DNA of 6,652 nt from an uncultured Nitrosomonadales bacterium. GTDB taxonomy: Bacteria; Pseudomonadota; Gammaproteobacteria; Burkholderiales; Gallionellaceae. Location of the stretch: the NCBI GenBank assembly GCA_903934275.1, contig CAIZNF010000664.1, forward strand, positions 1 to 6,652, given 5' to 3'. How positions within the stretch are numbered: position 1 is the stretch's first letter; the number at the start of each line of letters is the position of its first letter. A model generated the notes under the pieces. That model ran no database searches. It was given only the letters and a program-made list of their open reading frames with translations, and was not told where the DNA came from. The position numbers were made by a program, and so were the translations under genes. Of the stretch, positions 1 to 6,432 are shown piece after piece.

Positions 1-177
1 GCCTACGACATGATGTACGGACGCGAGACACCGTTCATGAAATTTGCCCGCGAGCAGGGCGCAGCCATTGTTTCTGATGGTCTCGGCATGCTGGTCGAAC
101 AGGCCGCCGAAGCGTTTTTCATTTGGCGCGGCATGCGCCCCGATACTGCGCCGGTCATCGCCGCGCTGCGCAAGTAG
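1..177 (+). CDS. aroE: Shikimate dehydrogenase, C-terminal end (partial)
   Basis: The last 58 codons of an AroE-type shikimate dehydrogenase; the 5' part lies outside the window. The family reduces 3-dehydroshikimate to shikimate with NADPH in the cytoplasm, a step of aromatic amino acid synthesis. Visible family features are the TPF motif (residues 10-12 of the fragment), the conserved segment [14 protein letters not shown] (26-39), whose glutamine (34) belongs to the shikimate/cofactor region in known AroE proteins, and the closing W-x-G-x-x-P pattern (42-47) followed by a short C-terminal helix. The reading frame is open from base 1 and ends at TAG 175-177. The mtgA start codon follows one base later, so the two are probably cotranscribed and may be translationally coupled. 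Identification rests on the C-terminal motifs only, but these are distinctive. The quinate/shikimate paralogue YdiB is a less likely alternative. Confidence 0.9.
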   Translation, partial: AYDMMYGRETPFMKFAREQGAAIVSDGLGMLVEQAAEAFFIWRGMRPDTAPVIAALRK

Positions 178-178
178 C

Positions 179-874
179 ATGAAAAAACCTTGGCGTTGGT
201 TGTGGCGCGGCATGGCGATTTGTTTCGCCGTGCTGCTACTTTACCAATTGTGGATTTTCGCGCATATCTGCTGGTGGATTAAATTCAATCCATCTACCAG
301 CGCGTTCATGGAAAGCCGTCTGGAAGTTATGCAGGACAAAAACCCGGGCGCGCGGCTCCAGCACCAGTGGGTTCCCTACGCAAAAATTTCCAACAACCTC
401 AAACGCGCGTTGATCGCCTCCGAGGATGCAAAGTTTGTCGACCACGAAGGCTTCGATTGGGACGGAATCCAGAAGGCCTACGAAAAAAATATGAAGAAAG
501 GCAAGATTGTTGCGGGCGGTTCAACCATCAGCCAGCAACTCGCCAAGAACCTGTTTCTTTCCACCAAACGCACACCGTGGCGCAAGGGCGAGGAAGTGCT
601 CATCACCGTGATGCTGGAAGCGGTGATGGATAAGCGGCGCATTTTCGAGATATATCTCAACGTGATCGAATGGGGCAACGGCGTGTTCGGCGCGGAAGCC
701 GCCGCGCAACACTACTATCGCACCAATGCGGCCACTCTTGGCGCGGAACAGGCCGCAAGGCTTGCCGCGATGGTACCTAACCCACGCTATTACGACGCGC
801 ACCGTGAAGCACAGGGGCTACTGCGCAAGACCGGCATTATTCTCGGGCGCATGAATGATTCTGAAATTCCATAA
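179..874 (+). CDS. mtgA: Monofunctional biosynthetic peptidoglycan transglycosylase
   Basis: 231 residues, close to the usual MtgA length (about 240). The family (GT51) polymerises lipid II into glycan strands at the outer face of the inner membrane and lacks a transpeptidase domain. A short basic N-terminus (MKKPWRWLWR) precedes one membrane helix at about residues 11-34, giving a cytoplasm-in, periplasm-out anchor. The GT51 motifs are all present: ED-x-x-F-x-x-H-x-G at 82-91 with presumed catalytic Glu82, GGSTISQQLAKNLF at 113-126, a basic RKGEEV segment at 135-140 with a downstream Glu147, and RRIFEIYLNVIEWGNGVFG at 153-171. I chose ATG 179 because it is one base after the aroE stop and starts directly at the anchor. 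An upstream in-frame ATG at 44 would overlap aroE and add 45 residues without a signal-like character. The ribosome binding site is weak (AAGTAG), which fits coupling to aroE. The stop is TAA 872-874. No frame damage is seen. Confidence 0.95.
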   Translation: MKKPWRWLWRGMAICFAVLLLYQLWIFAHICWWIKFNPSTSAFMESRLEVMQDKNPGARLQHQWVPYAKISNNLKRALIASEDAKFVDHEGFDWDGIQKAYEKNMKKGKIVAGGSTISQQLAKNLFLSTKRTPWRKGEEVLITVMLEAVMDKRRIFEIYLNVIEWGNGVFGAEAAAQHYYRTNAATLGAEQAARLAAMVPNPRYYDAHREAQGLLRKTGIILGRMNDSEIP

Positions 875-916
875 GAACGTATTTCAAAAGTTACCGCGCG
901 CCCGAAATGCGGCGTT

Positions 917-926
917 GCGCGATGCG
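917..926 (+). repeat. Left 10-bp direct repeat (putative target-site duplication)
   Basis: GCGCGATGCG lies immediately before the left terminal inverted repeat and is identical to 1155-1164. The central GAT reads in the same direction in both copies, so this is a direct repeat and not an outward extension of the inverted repeat. The match could be counted as 11 bp if the first C of the terminal repeat is included. Confidence 0.7.
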
Positions 927-1154
927 CAGGGCAATCGCATCAAATTGAAAAAAAATTGCAGTAAGATAGCCGAAGATAATAAGTTTTGCCCATATTCATT
1001 GTCATTCGAGCGTTATGACCACGGCCTTTCGGTTTGCGAGCTTGGGCAAGGTTGATGCCGACTTTTCTGTTGCACACAAAAAATATAATTAACTCATTGT
1101 TTATTAAGTATTTTATCCGTTAATTTCTATCGCAATTTTGATGCGATTGCCCTG
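927..1154. mobile_element. Putative MITE (non-autonomous insertion element), 228 bp
   Basis: Left end 927-947 begins CAGGGCAATCGCATCAA. Right end 1133-1154 is its reverse complement, exact for the outer 17 bases and continuing to 21/22 with one extra T. Exact 10-bp direct repeats (GCGCGATGCG) sit directly outside both ends, as expected for a target-site duplication. The interior is AT-rich, has no credible gene and holds a short inverted pair (986-992 with 1043-1049). Structure, size and lack of a transposase fit a MITE mobilised in trans. A 10-bp duplication is typical of several IS4-family groups, but I cannot identify the parent IS. It accounts for most of the 364-base gap between mtgA and the next gene. 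Removing it and one repeat copy gives a short, plausible intergenic spacer of about 126 bases. Alternatives are a chance inverted repeat (unlikely at this length plus the duplication) or a decayed IS. Confidence 0.7.
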
Positions 1155-1164
1155 GCGCGATGCG
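1155..1164 (+). repeat. Right 10-bp direct repeat (putative target-site duplication)
   Basis: GCGCGATGCG follows the right terminal inverted repeat with no gap and matches 917-926 exactly. The target itself is nearly palindromic (GCGC-GAT-GCGC). Confidence 0.7.
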
Positions 1165-1194
1165 CCACATATCCTACGGCCCCATAAATATGGA

Positions 1195-1200
1195 TATAAT
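1195..1200 (+). promoter_or_regulatory. Possible -10 box of the cyclic-di-GMP enzyme gene
   Basis: A perfect TATAAT lies 38 bases before the ATG at 1239, inside an AT-rich stretch (1181-1200) just beyond the right end of the putative MITE. No good -35 is present at the usual spacing (TCCTAC at 1172-1177 is poor), so this is a candidate only. If real, the promoter predates the insertion and the element separated it from sequence further upstream. Confidence 0.4.
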
Positions 1201-1217
1201 CGCGAAACCATTTCTAT

Positions 1218-1265
1218 GAGAGGCGATGCCCGATCATAATGGAACAAAACCACATGGAACAAAAC
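1218..1265 (+). promoter_or_regulatory. Ambiguous translation start region with a duplicated ATG context
   Basis: GAGAGG at 1218-1223 looks like a Shine-Dalgarno sequence but lies 15 bases before the ATG at 1239, longer than usual. The sequence ATGGAACAAAAC occurs twice, at 1239-1250 and 1254-1265, giving two in-frame ATG codons 15 bases apart (residues 1 and 6). The GGAA of the first copy (1241-1244) sits 9 bases before the second ATG and could serve it. A third in-frame option is GTG 1335, at the end of the G tract. The exact start is therefore undecided; 1239 is used because it is the most upstream. Confidence 0.4.
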
Positions 1266-4200
1266 AAGCGAAGCATCCAGTCATCACCGCTTAACGGCCG
1301 CGGTGTTGGTGCTGCGCGGCAAACAGGGGGGGGGGTGACTGAAAATCGCGCGGATGGGCGTAATGCCAATCAAAAGCCTGATGCCGGTGCTGTTTTTGCG
1401 GCAGCACGTTTCCCGTTTTTGCGCCGCCTCTCGATCACCAGCCTGCTGGCGATGCTGGTCACGGCCGTTATTCTGATATTCCTGTATCAGCGCGATCAAC
1501 TTGCCGAGCACGAGGCAATTGCCGCACAGGAGAATGAAAAAACCGCGACTCATCTCATCCATTTGATGAGCGGGCAGATCCATGCTTATCTCATCGCTTC
1601 GGAGGGACTTGATGCCCGAGCCTTGCAGTTAAATCCGAGCATCAATTCATTTCGAGCCACACTGGACTCGGTTCGCGAACACCATGTCGTCAAGCTGAAA
1701 ATTTTCAATTTATCCGGAGTAGCTATCTTTTCGTCTGCTCCCGAAGAGATCGGCGGAGCCAGCAAACATCCCGCCTTGTTGGCAAAAGCATTACGCGGCG
1801 AAACGCTGCATGGGATGGAATTCCGCAAGACGATCCCTATCTCATCCGGTGAGCTGCATAACCGTTATATCGCCAACACCTATATGCCGCTGACCTATGC
1901 AGAAAAACGCATCGGAGCCATTGAAATCTATGCGGATGCTACGCCGATCCTCGAACGCATCCACGCTAAAGTTATCCAAATCGCCCTGGTTGTGGTCGGG
2001 ATTTTCACAGTGCTGTACGCTTTGTTGTTTTTCTTCGTCCGCAAAGCCGATCTAGCCATCAGCGACGACACCCGTAAATTAACCGAAAGCGAGACGCGCC
2101 TGCGGGCGACGGTCGACTCGGCGCTGGACGCGGTAATCAGCATTGATGCGGAAGGCCTGCTGATCGGGTTCAACCCCGCAGCAGAAGCTGTTTTTGGCTG
2201 GGGAAAAATGGAGATTATCGGGCAACCAATGGCCGATCTGCTGATTCCAGAACGCTACCGCAACGCACACCGTGAAGGGCTTGCCCGTTTCATTGAAACC
2301 GGCGCGGCGCGGATATTGAACAGCCGCATCGAAATTTCGGCGCTACGGCGCGACGGCACCGAATTCCCCATCGAGTTGACCATCACATCGATTCGTGAAT
2401 GCGATCAGATTATTTTCACGTCATACATGCGCGACATCACCGAGCGCAAGCAGGCTGAACTGAAAGCCAATGCTTTAATCAAACGCAATCAGGTGTTGAT
2501 GCAGAATGCGCCGGATGGCATTCATATACTGGATGATAAAGGTAATCTGATAGAAACCAACGAGGTCTTTTGCCAGCATTTGGGCTATACACAGGCGGAG
2601 GCATTGCAGCTCAGTGTGTTTGACATTGACGTAAAATTGACTGCCGATGAGTTGCGGGAAAACCTCAAAAATTTGCTGGACGGACAAGCCGTATTTGAGA
2701 CCGTACACCGGCACAAGAATGGCACGTTGGTGGATGTTGAAGTGAGCGTATCCGGTGTCGAGCTGGATGGGCAGAAGTGCCTTTTTGCTTTAAGCCGGGA
2801 TATTGCCGAACGCAAAAAAATCGAGTCTGAACTGCGCATTGCCGCAAAGGCATTCGAGTCTCAGGAATGCATGTTCATTAGCGATGCCAACGGCATTATC
2901 CAGCGGGTCAATCGCGCTTTCACCGAAATGACTGGCTACAGTGCCGGAGAAGCGGTGGGACAGAAACCCTCGATACTCAAGTCTGGTCGGCATGATGAAA
3001 ATTTTTACCAATCCATGCGCGAAACACTCGAACTCGATGGCAGCTGGCAGGGCGAGATATGGAACCAGCGCAAAAATGGCGAAGTTTATCCGGAGTGGCA
3101 GGTCATCACCGCCGTGACTGATTTGGGCGGGCAGGTTACCCACTATATTTACACCTTCTCCGATATTTCGAAGCGCAAGGAAGCGGAAGAACAAATTATT
3201 TCCCTGGCCTTCTATGATCCGCTCACCAAATTGCCTAACCGGCGCTTGCTGGTCGACAAGTTGAAACAGACGCTGGTGATCAATGCCCGCAACAAGCGGC
3301 AAGGCGCGCTGCTGTTTATCGACCTCGATAATTTCAAAAATCTCAACGACACTCAGGGGCACGACACTGGCGACCAGCTGTTGATCGAAGCCGCTACCAG
3401 GCTGCAAGCCAGCGTCCGGCAGGGCGATACCGTTGCGCGGTTGGGTGGTGACGAATTCGTTGTGCTGCTCGATGACTTGGATACGGATGAAGCGACTGCT
3501 GCAACTCAGACCGAAACAATAGGCGAGAAGATTCGCTCGGCACTGGGGCAGCATTACCTGCTCGATGGGCATGAATATCACAGCACGGCCAGTATCGGTG
3601 CCACGCTGCTGCGCGGGCCGGTGATAACGGCGGACGAAATGCTCAGGCGCGCCGATGTCGGCCTGTACCAGGCCAAGGCGGGAGGGCGCAACACCCTGCG
3701 CTTTTTCGACCCCGCCTTGCAGGAGTTGGTCATGGCACGCGTTGCTATGGAAGCCGATTTGCGTCGCGCTGTTTCTTTCAACGCCGTTTCCGGGAAGGAG
3801 CAATTTCAGCTTCACTATCAGCCGCAAATCGATTCGTCGGGCTGCATGATTGGTTCCGAAGCGCTCGTGCGCTGGCGGCATCCCGAGCGCGGCATGATCT
3901 CTCCGGCAGAATTTATCCCGCTCGCCGAGGAAACCGGTCTGATCCTGCCTCTCGGGCATTGGGTGCTGACGACCGCCTGCCAACAACTGGCAATCTGGGC
4001 GACACGCCCGGAAATGGCGCATTTGACCGTGGCGGTGAATGTCAGTGCCCGGCAATTCAGCCTGCCCAATTTTGTTGAGGAAGTGTTGGCCTTGGTCGAT
4101 TACCACGGAGTGAATGCCGGAAACCTCAAGCTGGAAATCACCGAAAGTATGTTGCTGGACAATGTGGATATCATCGTCGCCAAAATGACCGCTCTGAAAG

Positions 4201-4547
4201 CCAAGGGCATATATTTTTCGCTGGATGATTTTGGTACCGGCTATTCCTCGCTTTCCTACCTGAAGCGTCTGCCCTTGTACCAGTTGAAAATCGATCAGTC
4301 CTTCGTGCGCGACGTGCTCACCGACCCCAACGATGCCGCCATCGCTAAAACCATCGTCGCGCTTTCCCAAAGCATGGGGCTGGCGGTTATCGCCGAAGGG
4401 GTGGAGACCGAAGGGCAGCGCGACTTCCTTGCCCTGCAGGGTTGCCATAACTATCAGGGCTACTTCTTCAGCCGACCGTTGCCGATCGAACAGTTCGATG
4501 TGTTTGCCAGCTCGCTGCATTCGGCAAATGGAGCAAAGCTGATGTAA
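1239..4547 (+). CDS. Membrane sensor PAS-PAS-PAS-GGDEF-EAL cyclic-di-GMP enzyme
   Basis: 1102 residues. Proteins of this architecture make (GGDEF) and/or hydrolyse (EAL) cyclic-di-GMP in response to signals, steering motility versus biofilm. Order: polar low-complexity N-terminus (1-57), membrane helix about 64-83, periplasmic sensor about 84-244 with a Cache-like look, membrane helix 245-267, linker, PAS1 about 288-403, PAS2 about 412-525, PAS3 about 535-645, GGDEF about 653-820, EAL about 830-1090. Each PAS ends in the usual DI-x-x-RK/ERK linker (Asp399, Asp521, Asp642). The GGDEF motif is intact at 736-740, with metal-site Asp695 and an inhibitory I-site RxxD at 727-730 placed five residues before it. 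In the EAL domain, E874-A-L, Asn934, Glu969, Asp996-Asp997 (DDFGTG), Lys1017-Asp1019 and Glu1053 are all present, so both activities look possible. Which one dominates cannot be read from sequence. It appears monocistronic. A G10 tract lies at codons 30-33. PAS ligands are unknown. Confidence 0.95.
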   Translation: MEQNHMEQNKRSIQSSPLNGRGVGAARQTGGGVTENRADGRNANQKPDAGAVFAAARFPFLRRLSITSLLAMLVTAVILIFLYQRDQLAEHEAIAAQENEKTATHLIHLMSGQIHAYLIASEGLDARALQLNPSINSFRATLDSVREHHVVKLKIFNLSGVAIFSSAPEEIGGASKHPALLAKALRGETLHGMEFRKTIPISSGELHNRYIANTYMPLTYAEKRIGAIEIYADATPILERIHAKVIQIALVVVGIFTVLYALLFFFVRKADLAISDDTRKLTESETRLRATVDSALDAVISIDAEGLLIGFNPAAEAVFGWGKMEIIGQPMADLLIPERYRNAHREGLARFIETGAARILNSRIEISALRRDGTEFPIELTITSIRECDQIIFTSYMRDITERKQAELKANALIKRNQVLMQNAPDGIHILDDKGNLIETNEVFCQHLGYTQAEALQLSVFDIDVKLTADELRENLKNLLDGQAVFETVHRHKNGTLVDVEVSVSGVELDGQKCLFALSRDIAERKKIESELRIAAKAFESQECMFISDANGIIQRVNRAFTEMTGYSAGEAVGQKPSILKSGRHDENFYQSMRETLELDGSWQGEIWNQRKNGEVYPEWQVITAVTDLGGQVTHYIYTFSDISKRKEAEEQIISLAFYDPLTKLPNRRLLVDKLKQTLVINARNKRQGALLFIDLDNFKNLNDTQGHDTGDQLLIEAATRLQASVRQGDTVARLGGDEFVVLLDDLDTDEATAATQTETIGEKIRSALGQHYLLDGHEYHSTASIGATLLRGPVITADEMLRRADVGLYQAKAGGRNTLRFFDPALQELVMARVAMEADLRRAVSFNAVSGKEQFQLHYQPQIDSSGCMIGSEALVRWRHPERGMISPAEFIPLAEETGLILPLGHWVLTTACQQLAIWATRPEMAHLTVAVNVSARQFSLPNFVEEVLALVDYHGVNAGNLKLEITESMLLDNVDIIVAKMTALKAKGIYFSLDDFGTGYSSLSYLKRLPLYQLKIDQSFVRDVLTDPNDAAIAKTIVALSQSMGLAVIAEGVETEGQRDFLALQGCHNYQGYFFSRPLPIEQFDVFASSLHSANGAKLM
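1326..1335 (+). repeat. G10 homopolymer in the 5' coding region
   Basis: Ten consecutive G encode Gly30-Gly31-Gly32 and the first base of Val33. Loss of one G puts TGA directly after the glycines. Gain of one G gives GGT GAC TGA, again a stop within three codons. A GTG at 1335-1337 forms an in-frame start just at the end of the tract, which would bypass the switch if used. Confidence 0.9.
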
Positions 4548-4600
4548 TTTCATTTCTCCTTCGAACGGGAAGCAATTTGTAGGTCGGGCTATGCCTAACC
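4548..4600 (+). repeat. Gene-end repeat, copy 1, with hairpin
   Basis: Begins right after the stop codon of the cyclic-di-GMP enzyme gene. Bases 4552-4591 align without gaps to 6185-6224 with 31 of 40 identical, including an exact 10-base block (ATTTCTCCTT). Its end folds as a hairpin, 4582-4589 with 4593-4600, with one mismatch and one G-U pair and a 3-base loop. No T run follows, so it is not a standard intrinsic terminator. Confidence 0.6.
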
Positions 4601-4668
4601 CACGAAAAACAACTTCTTGTTTCTGTTGCTTGACTGGAATGATGAAAACGCACCACACGATCCCATAA

Positions 4669-4696
4669 AATTTGCCGCACAGCCGCACGGCAAATT
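4669..4696. repeat. Perfect 9-bp inverted repeat upstream of mgtE
   Basis: AATTTGCCG (4669-4677) pairs with CGGCAAATT (4688-4696) across a 10-base loop. It lies 35 bases before the mgtE ATG and just before a TACAAT box (4700-4705). It could be a regulator binding site or a weak terminator. On the minus strand the stem is followed by TTTA, and on the plus strand only by CTTT, so a terminator role for the upstream gene is not convincing. Confidence 0.5.
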
Positions 4697-4699
4697 CTT

Positions 4700-4705
4700 T
4701 ACAAT
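4700..4705 (+). promoter_or_regulatory. Possible -10 box of mgtE
   Basis: TACAAT lies 26 bases before the ATG at 4732 and directly after the 9-bp inverted repeat. No good -35 is present at 16-18 bp spacing; TTGCCG (4672-4677) is 22 bases away and is part of the inverted repeat. If correct, the leader is about 20 bases long, too short for an Mg2+ riboswitch. Confidence 0.3.
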
Positions 4706-4731
4706 AGCGCGCGATTTATAAAGTGCGTGTC

Positions 4732-6180
4732 ATGTCCAACCAAGAAAATCATTACACCGAAAATGTGCAGAATCACCTCAAGCAGGTGGAATCTCTGCTG
4801 AATAAGCACGCGCTTGTGGAAGTGGTAGCGCATAAACAGGAAATTCCGCGCGAAGAACGCCACGCGCTGGTCGATACCCTGCTGCACAAGCAACATCTCG
4901 CAGAACTGCGCCGCAAGCTGGACGGCCTGCATCCTGCCGATATCGCCTACATTTTGGAAGCACTGCCCATCGAACAGCGTTTGTTGGTATGGGACTTGGT
5001 CAAGTCGGAGCGCGACGGCGAAATTTTGATCGAAGTTTCCGACGCGGTGCGCGAGTCGTTGATTGCGACCATGAGCCGCGACGAGTTGCGTGAAGCTGCG
5101 GAACAGTTAGATGCCGACGAAATCGCAGATCTGGCACCGGATCTGCCGCAAAACGTGATGCGTGATGTGTTCAAGTCGCTGTCTATCGAGGAGCGCGAGC
5201 AATTGCGCGCGGCAATGTCCTACTCGGGTGATTCGGTCGGCGCGCTGATGGATTTCAGTATGATCTCGGTCCGCGAAGATGTCACACTGGAAGCGGTATC
5301 GCGCTATCTGCGCCGCTTCGACGAGTTGCCCGACCACACTGACCAAGTATTTGTAGTGGATCGGGATGACCGCTTCAAAGGTGTGTTGCCGATCAATCTT
5401 ATCGTGGTCAATGAACCGGAAGCAATCGTCGGCAGCTTGATGCTAATCGACACCATACAATTGCATCCTGAGGAAAAGGCGGAGCAGGCCGCACAGGCTT
5501 TCGAACGCTACGATCTGGTTTCTGCTCCGGTGATAGATGAGGATGGCAAGCTAGTCGGGCGGGTGACGGTGAATGTGGTGCTGGACTTTATCCGAGACGA
5601 GTCGGAAAGCGATGTGCTGAACCTGGCCGGTTTGCGCGAAGAAGAAGATATTTTCGCGTCGGTATGGAAGAGTGCTCAGAACCGCTGGGCGTGGTTGGCA
5701 CTAAACCTTTGTACCGCATTCTTTGCTTCGCGCGTGATCGGAAATTTTGAGGGGACGATAGAGAAATTTGTCGCGTTAGCCACGCTCATGCCCATTGTTG
5801 CAGGCATTGCCGGCAACTCGGCGAACCAGACCACCACTATCGCCATTCGTTCTCTGGCCCTGGGGCAAATCACGCAGGACAACGCGCGCAGGTTGATGCT
5901 CAAGGAATTGGCAATCGGCGGATTTAATGGACTGCTGTGGGGCAGTATCGCCGGATTATTCGCTTACTTTTTATATCACAGCGTAGCGCTCGGCATCGTG
6001 ATGACCGCTGCGATGCTGCTCAACCTGCTGGTGGGTGCAACGGTTGGAATGGCAATCCCGCTGGCCATGCAAAAATTGGGGCGAGATCCGGCCATCGGTT
6101 CCAGTGTGATGATTACCGCTATTACCGACAGCGGCGGCTTTTTCATCTTTCTGGGATTGGCGACAATTTTTCTGATCTGA
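4732..6180 (+). CDS. mgtE: Magnesium transporter MgtE
   Basis: 482 residues, a normal MgtE length. The family forms a homodimeric Mg2+-selective channel in the inner membrane, gated by Mg2+ binding to its cytoplasmic part. Order: a variable N-terminal helix region (1-55), the superhelical MgtE N domain about 55-165 (LHPADIA at 66-72, many acidic residues), CBS1 about 170-230, CBS2 about 233-290 (ending in GRVTVNVVLDFIRDE), an acidic connecting helix, then a membrane domain about 319-482 with room for the usual five helices. The pore signature P-x-x-x-x-x-x-GNSANQ starts at Pro354, and a conserved Asp at 466 (ITDSGGFF) matches the selectivity-filter aspartate of known MgtE. ATG 4732 is preferred to GTG 4723 because it is the stronger codon, with AAAGTG eight bases upstream. 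No M-box-like leader is seen. It appears to have its own promoter. Other divalent ions such as Co2+ may also pass in this family. Confidence 0.96.
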   Translation: MSNQENHYTENVQNHLKQVESLLNKHALVEVVAHKQEIPREERHALVDTLLHKQHLAELRRKLDGLHPADIAYILEALPIEQRLLVWDLVKSERDGEILIEVSDAVRESLIATMSRDELREAAEQLDADEIADLAPDLPQNVMRDVFKSLSIEEREQLRAAMSYSGDSVGALMDFSMISVREDVTLEAVSRYLRRFDELPDHTDQVFVVDRDDRFKGVLPINLIVVNEPEAIVGSLMLIDTIQLHPEEKAEQAAQAFERYDLVSAPVIDEDGKLVGRVTVNVVLDFIRDESESDVLNLAGLREEEDIFASVWKSAQNRWAWLALNLCTAFFASRVIGNFEGTIEKFVALATLMPIVAGIAGNSANQTTTIAIRSLALGQITQDNARRLMLKELAIGGFNGLLWGSIAGLFAYFLYHSVALGIVMTAAMLLNLLVGATVGMAIPLAMQKLGRDPAIGSSVMITAITDSGGFFIFLGLATIFLI

Positions 6181-6232
6181 TTCTATTTCTCCTTACAATG
6201 GGAAATAATTCGTAGGGCGGGTTCTACCCGTC
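6181..6232 (+). repeat. Gene-end repeat, copy 2, with hairpin
   Basis: Begins right after the mgtE stop codon. Its matching block starts four bases after the stop, exactly as in copy 1 (4548-4600), and 6185-6224 matches 4552-4591 at 31 of 40 positions without gaps. Its end forms a hairpin, GGCGGGT (6216-6222) with ACCCGTC (6226-6232), with one G-U pair and loop TCT. The stem sequence differs from copy 1 but the fold is kept. The following bases to about 6385 contain no gene or motif that I recognise, apart from a small TCGG/CCGA inverted pair at 6244-6258. Confidence 0.6.
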
Positions 6233-6385
6233 ATATATAGCTGTCGGGCGTAGTCCGAGCTGTGGGTTATTGTATGTTTAAAATGGAATAACGTGCGAGT
6301 AGCTTCAGTCGCAGCTTTCCGCAGCGCGAAAACAGACAAAACCTGAGCGGCCTAAAGGGATGTGCGGGGTAAAAGCTTCGACTTG

Positions 6386-6418
6386 AAAAATAAAAAAGGG
6401 CGGAAAAGCAAGCCGCCC
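6386..6418 (-). terminator. Intrinsic terminator of the H1-like gene
   Basis: Read on the minus strand, GGGCGG (6418-6413) pairs with CCGCCC (6403-6398) around a 9-base loop and is followed by six T, an A and five T (6397-6386). It starts 14 bases after the stop codon of the minus-strand gene. It is a strong factor-independent terminator for that gene. On the plus strand the tail is not T-rich, so it does not obviously end mgtE transcription. Confidence 0.88.
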
Positions 6419-6432
6419 CTTGCGAGGCGAAA

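Noticed and set aside
44..178. Upstream ATG that would extend mtgA by 45 residues
   Set aside because: The extension overlaps conserved aroE codons in another frame and would place a long odd segment before the membrane anchor; ATG 179 fits family length and gene spacing.
855..1055. 66-codon open frame after mtgA
   Set aside because: It overlaps the end of mtgA, crosses the left boundary of the putative MITE and has no recognisable features or ribosome binding site.
1084..1089. TATAAT inside the MITE as an outward promoter for the next gene
   Set aside because: No -35 at workable spacing (TTGCAC at 1070-1075 is only 8 bases away). It may be chance in an AT-rich interior.
1226..1294. 22-codon open frame overlapping the start of the cyclic-di-GMP gene (possible leader peptide)
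   Set aside because: The Shine-Dalgarno-like GAGAGG is only two bases before its ATG, and the peptide is merely the shifted reading of the duplicated start region.
4607..4622. AAACAA/TTGTTT hairpin as terminator of the cyclic-di-GMP gene
   Set aside because: Only six AT-rich pairs and no following T run; too weak.
2790..4688. 632-codon open frame on the minus strand, opposite the GGDEF-EAL domains
   Set aside because: It lies fully antisense to well-conserved catalytic domains, shows no known domain or membrane pattern, and is rich in His, Gln and Arg, as expected for the mirror of a GC-biased gene.
4700..4731. Mg2+ riboswitch (M-box) before mgtE
   Set aside because: If TACAAT 4700-4705 is the -10 box, the leader is only about 20 bases. 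The whole spacer of 184 bases shows no M-box-like conserved core and is largely taken up by other repeats.
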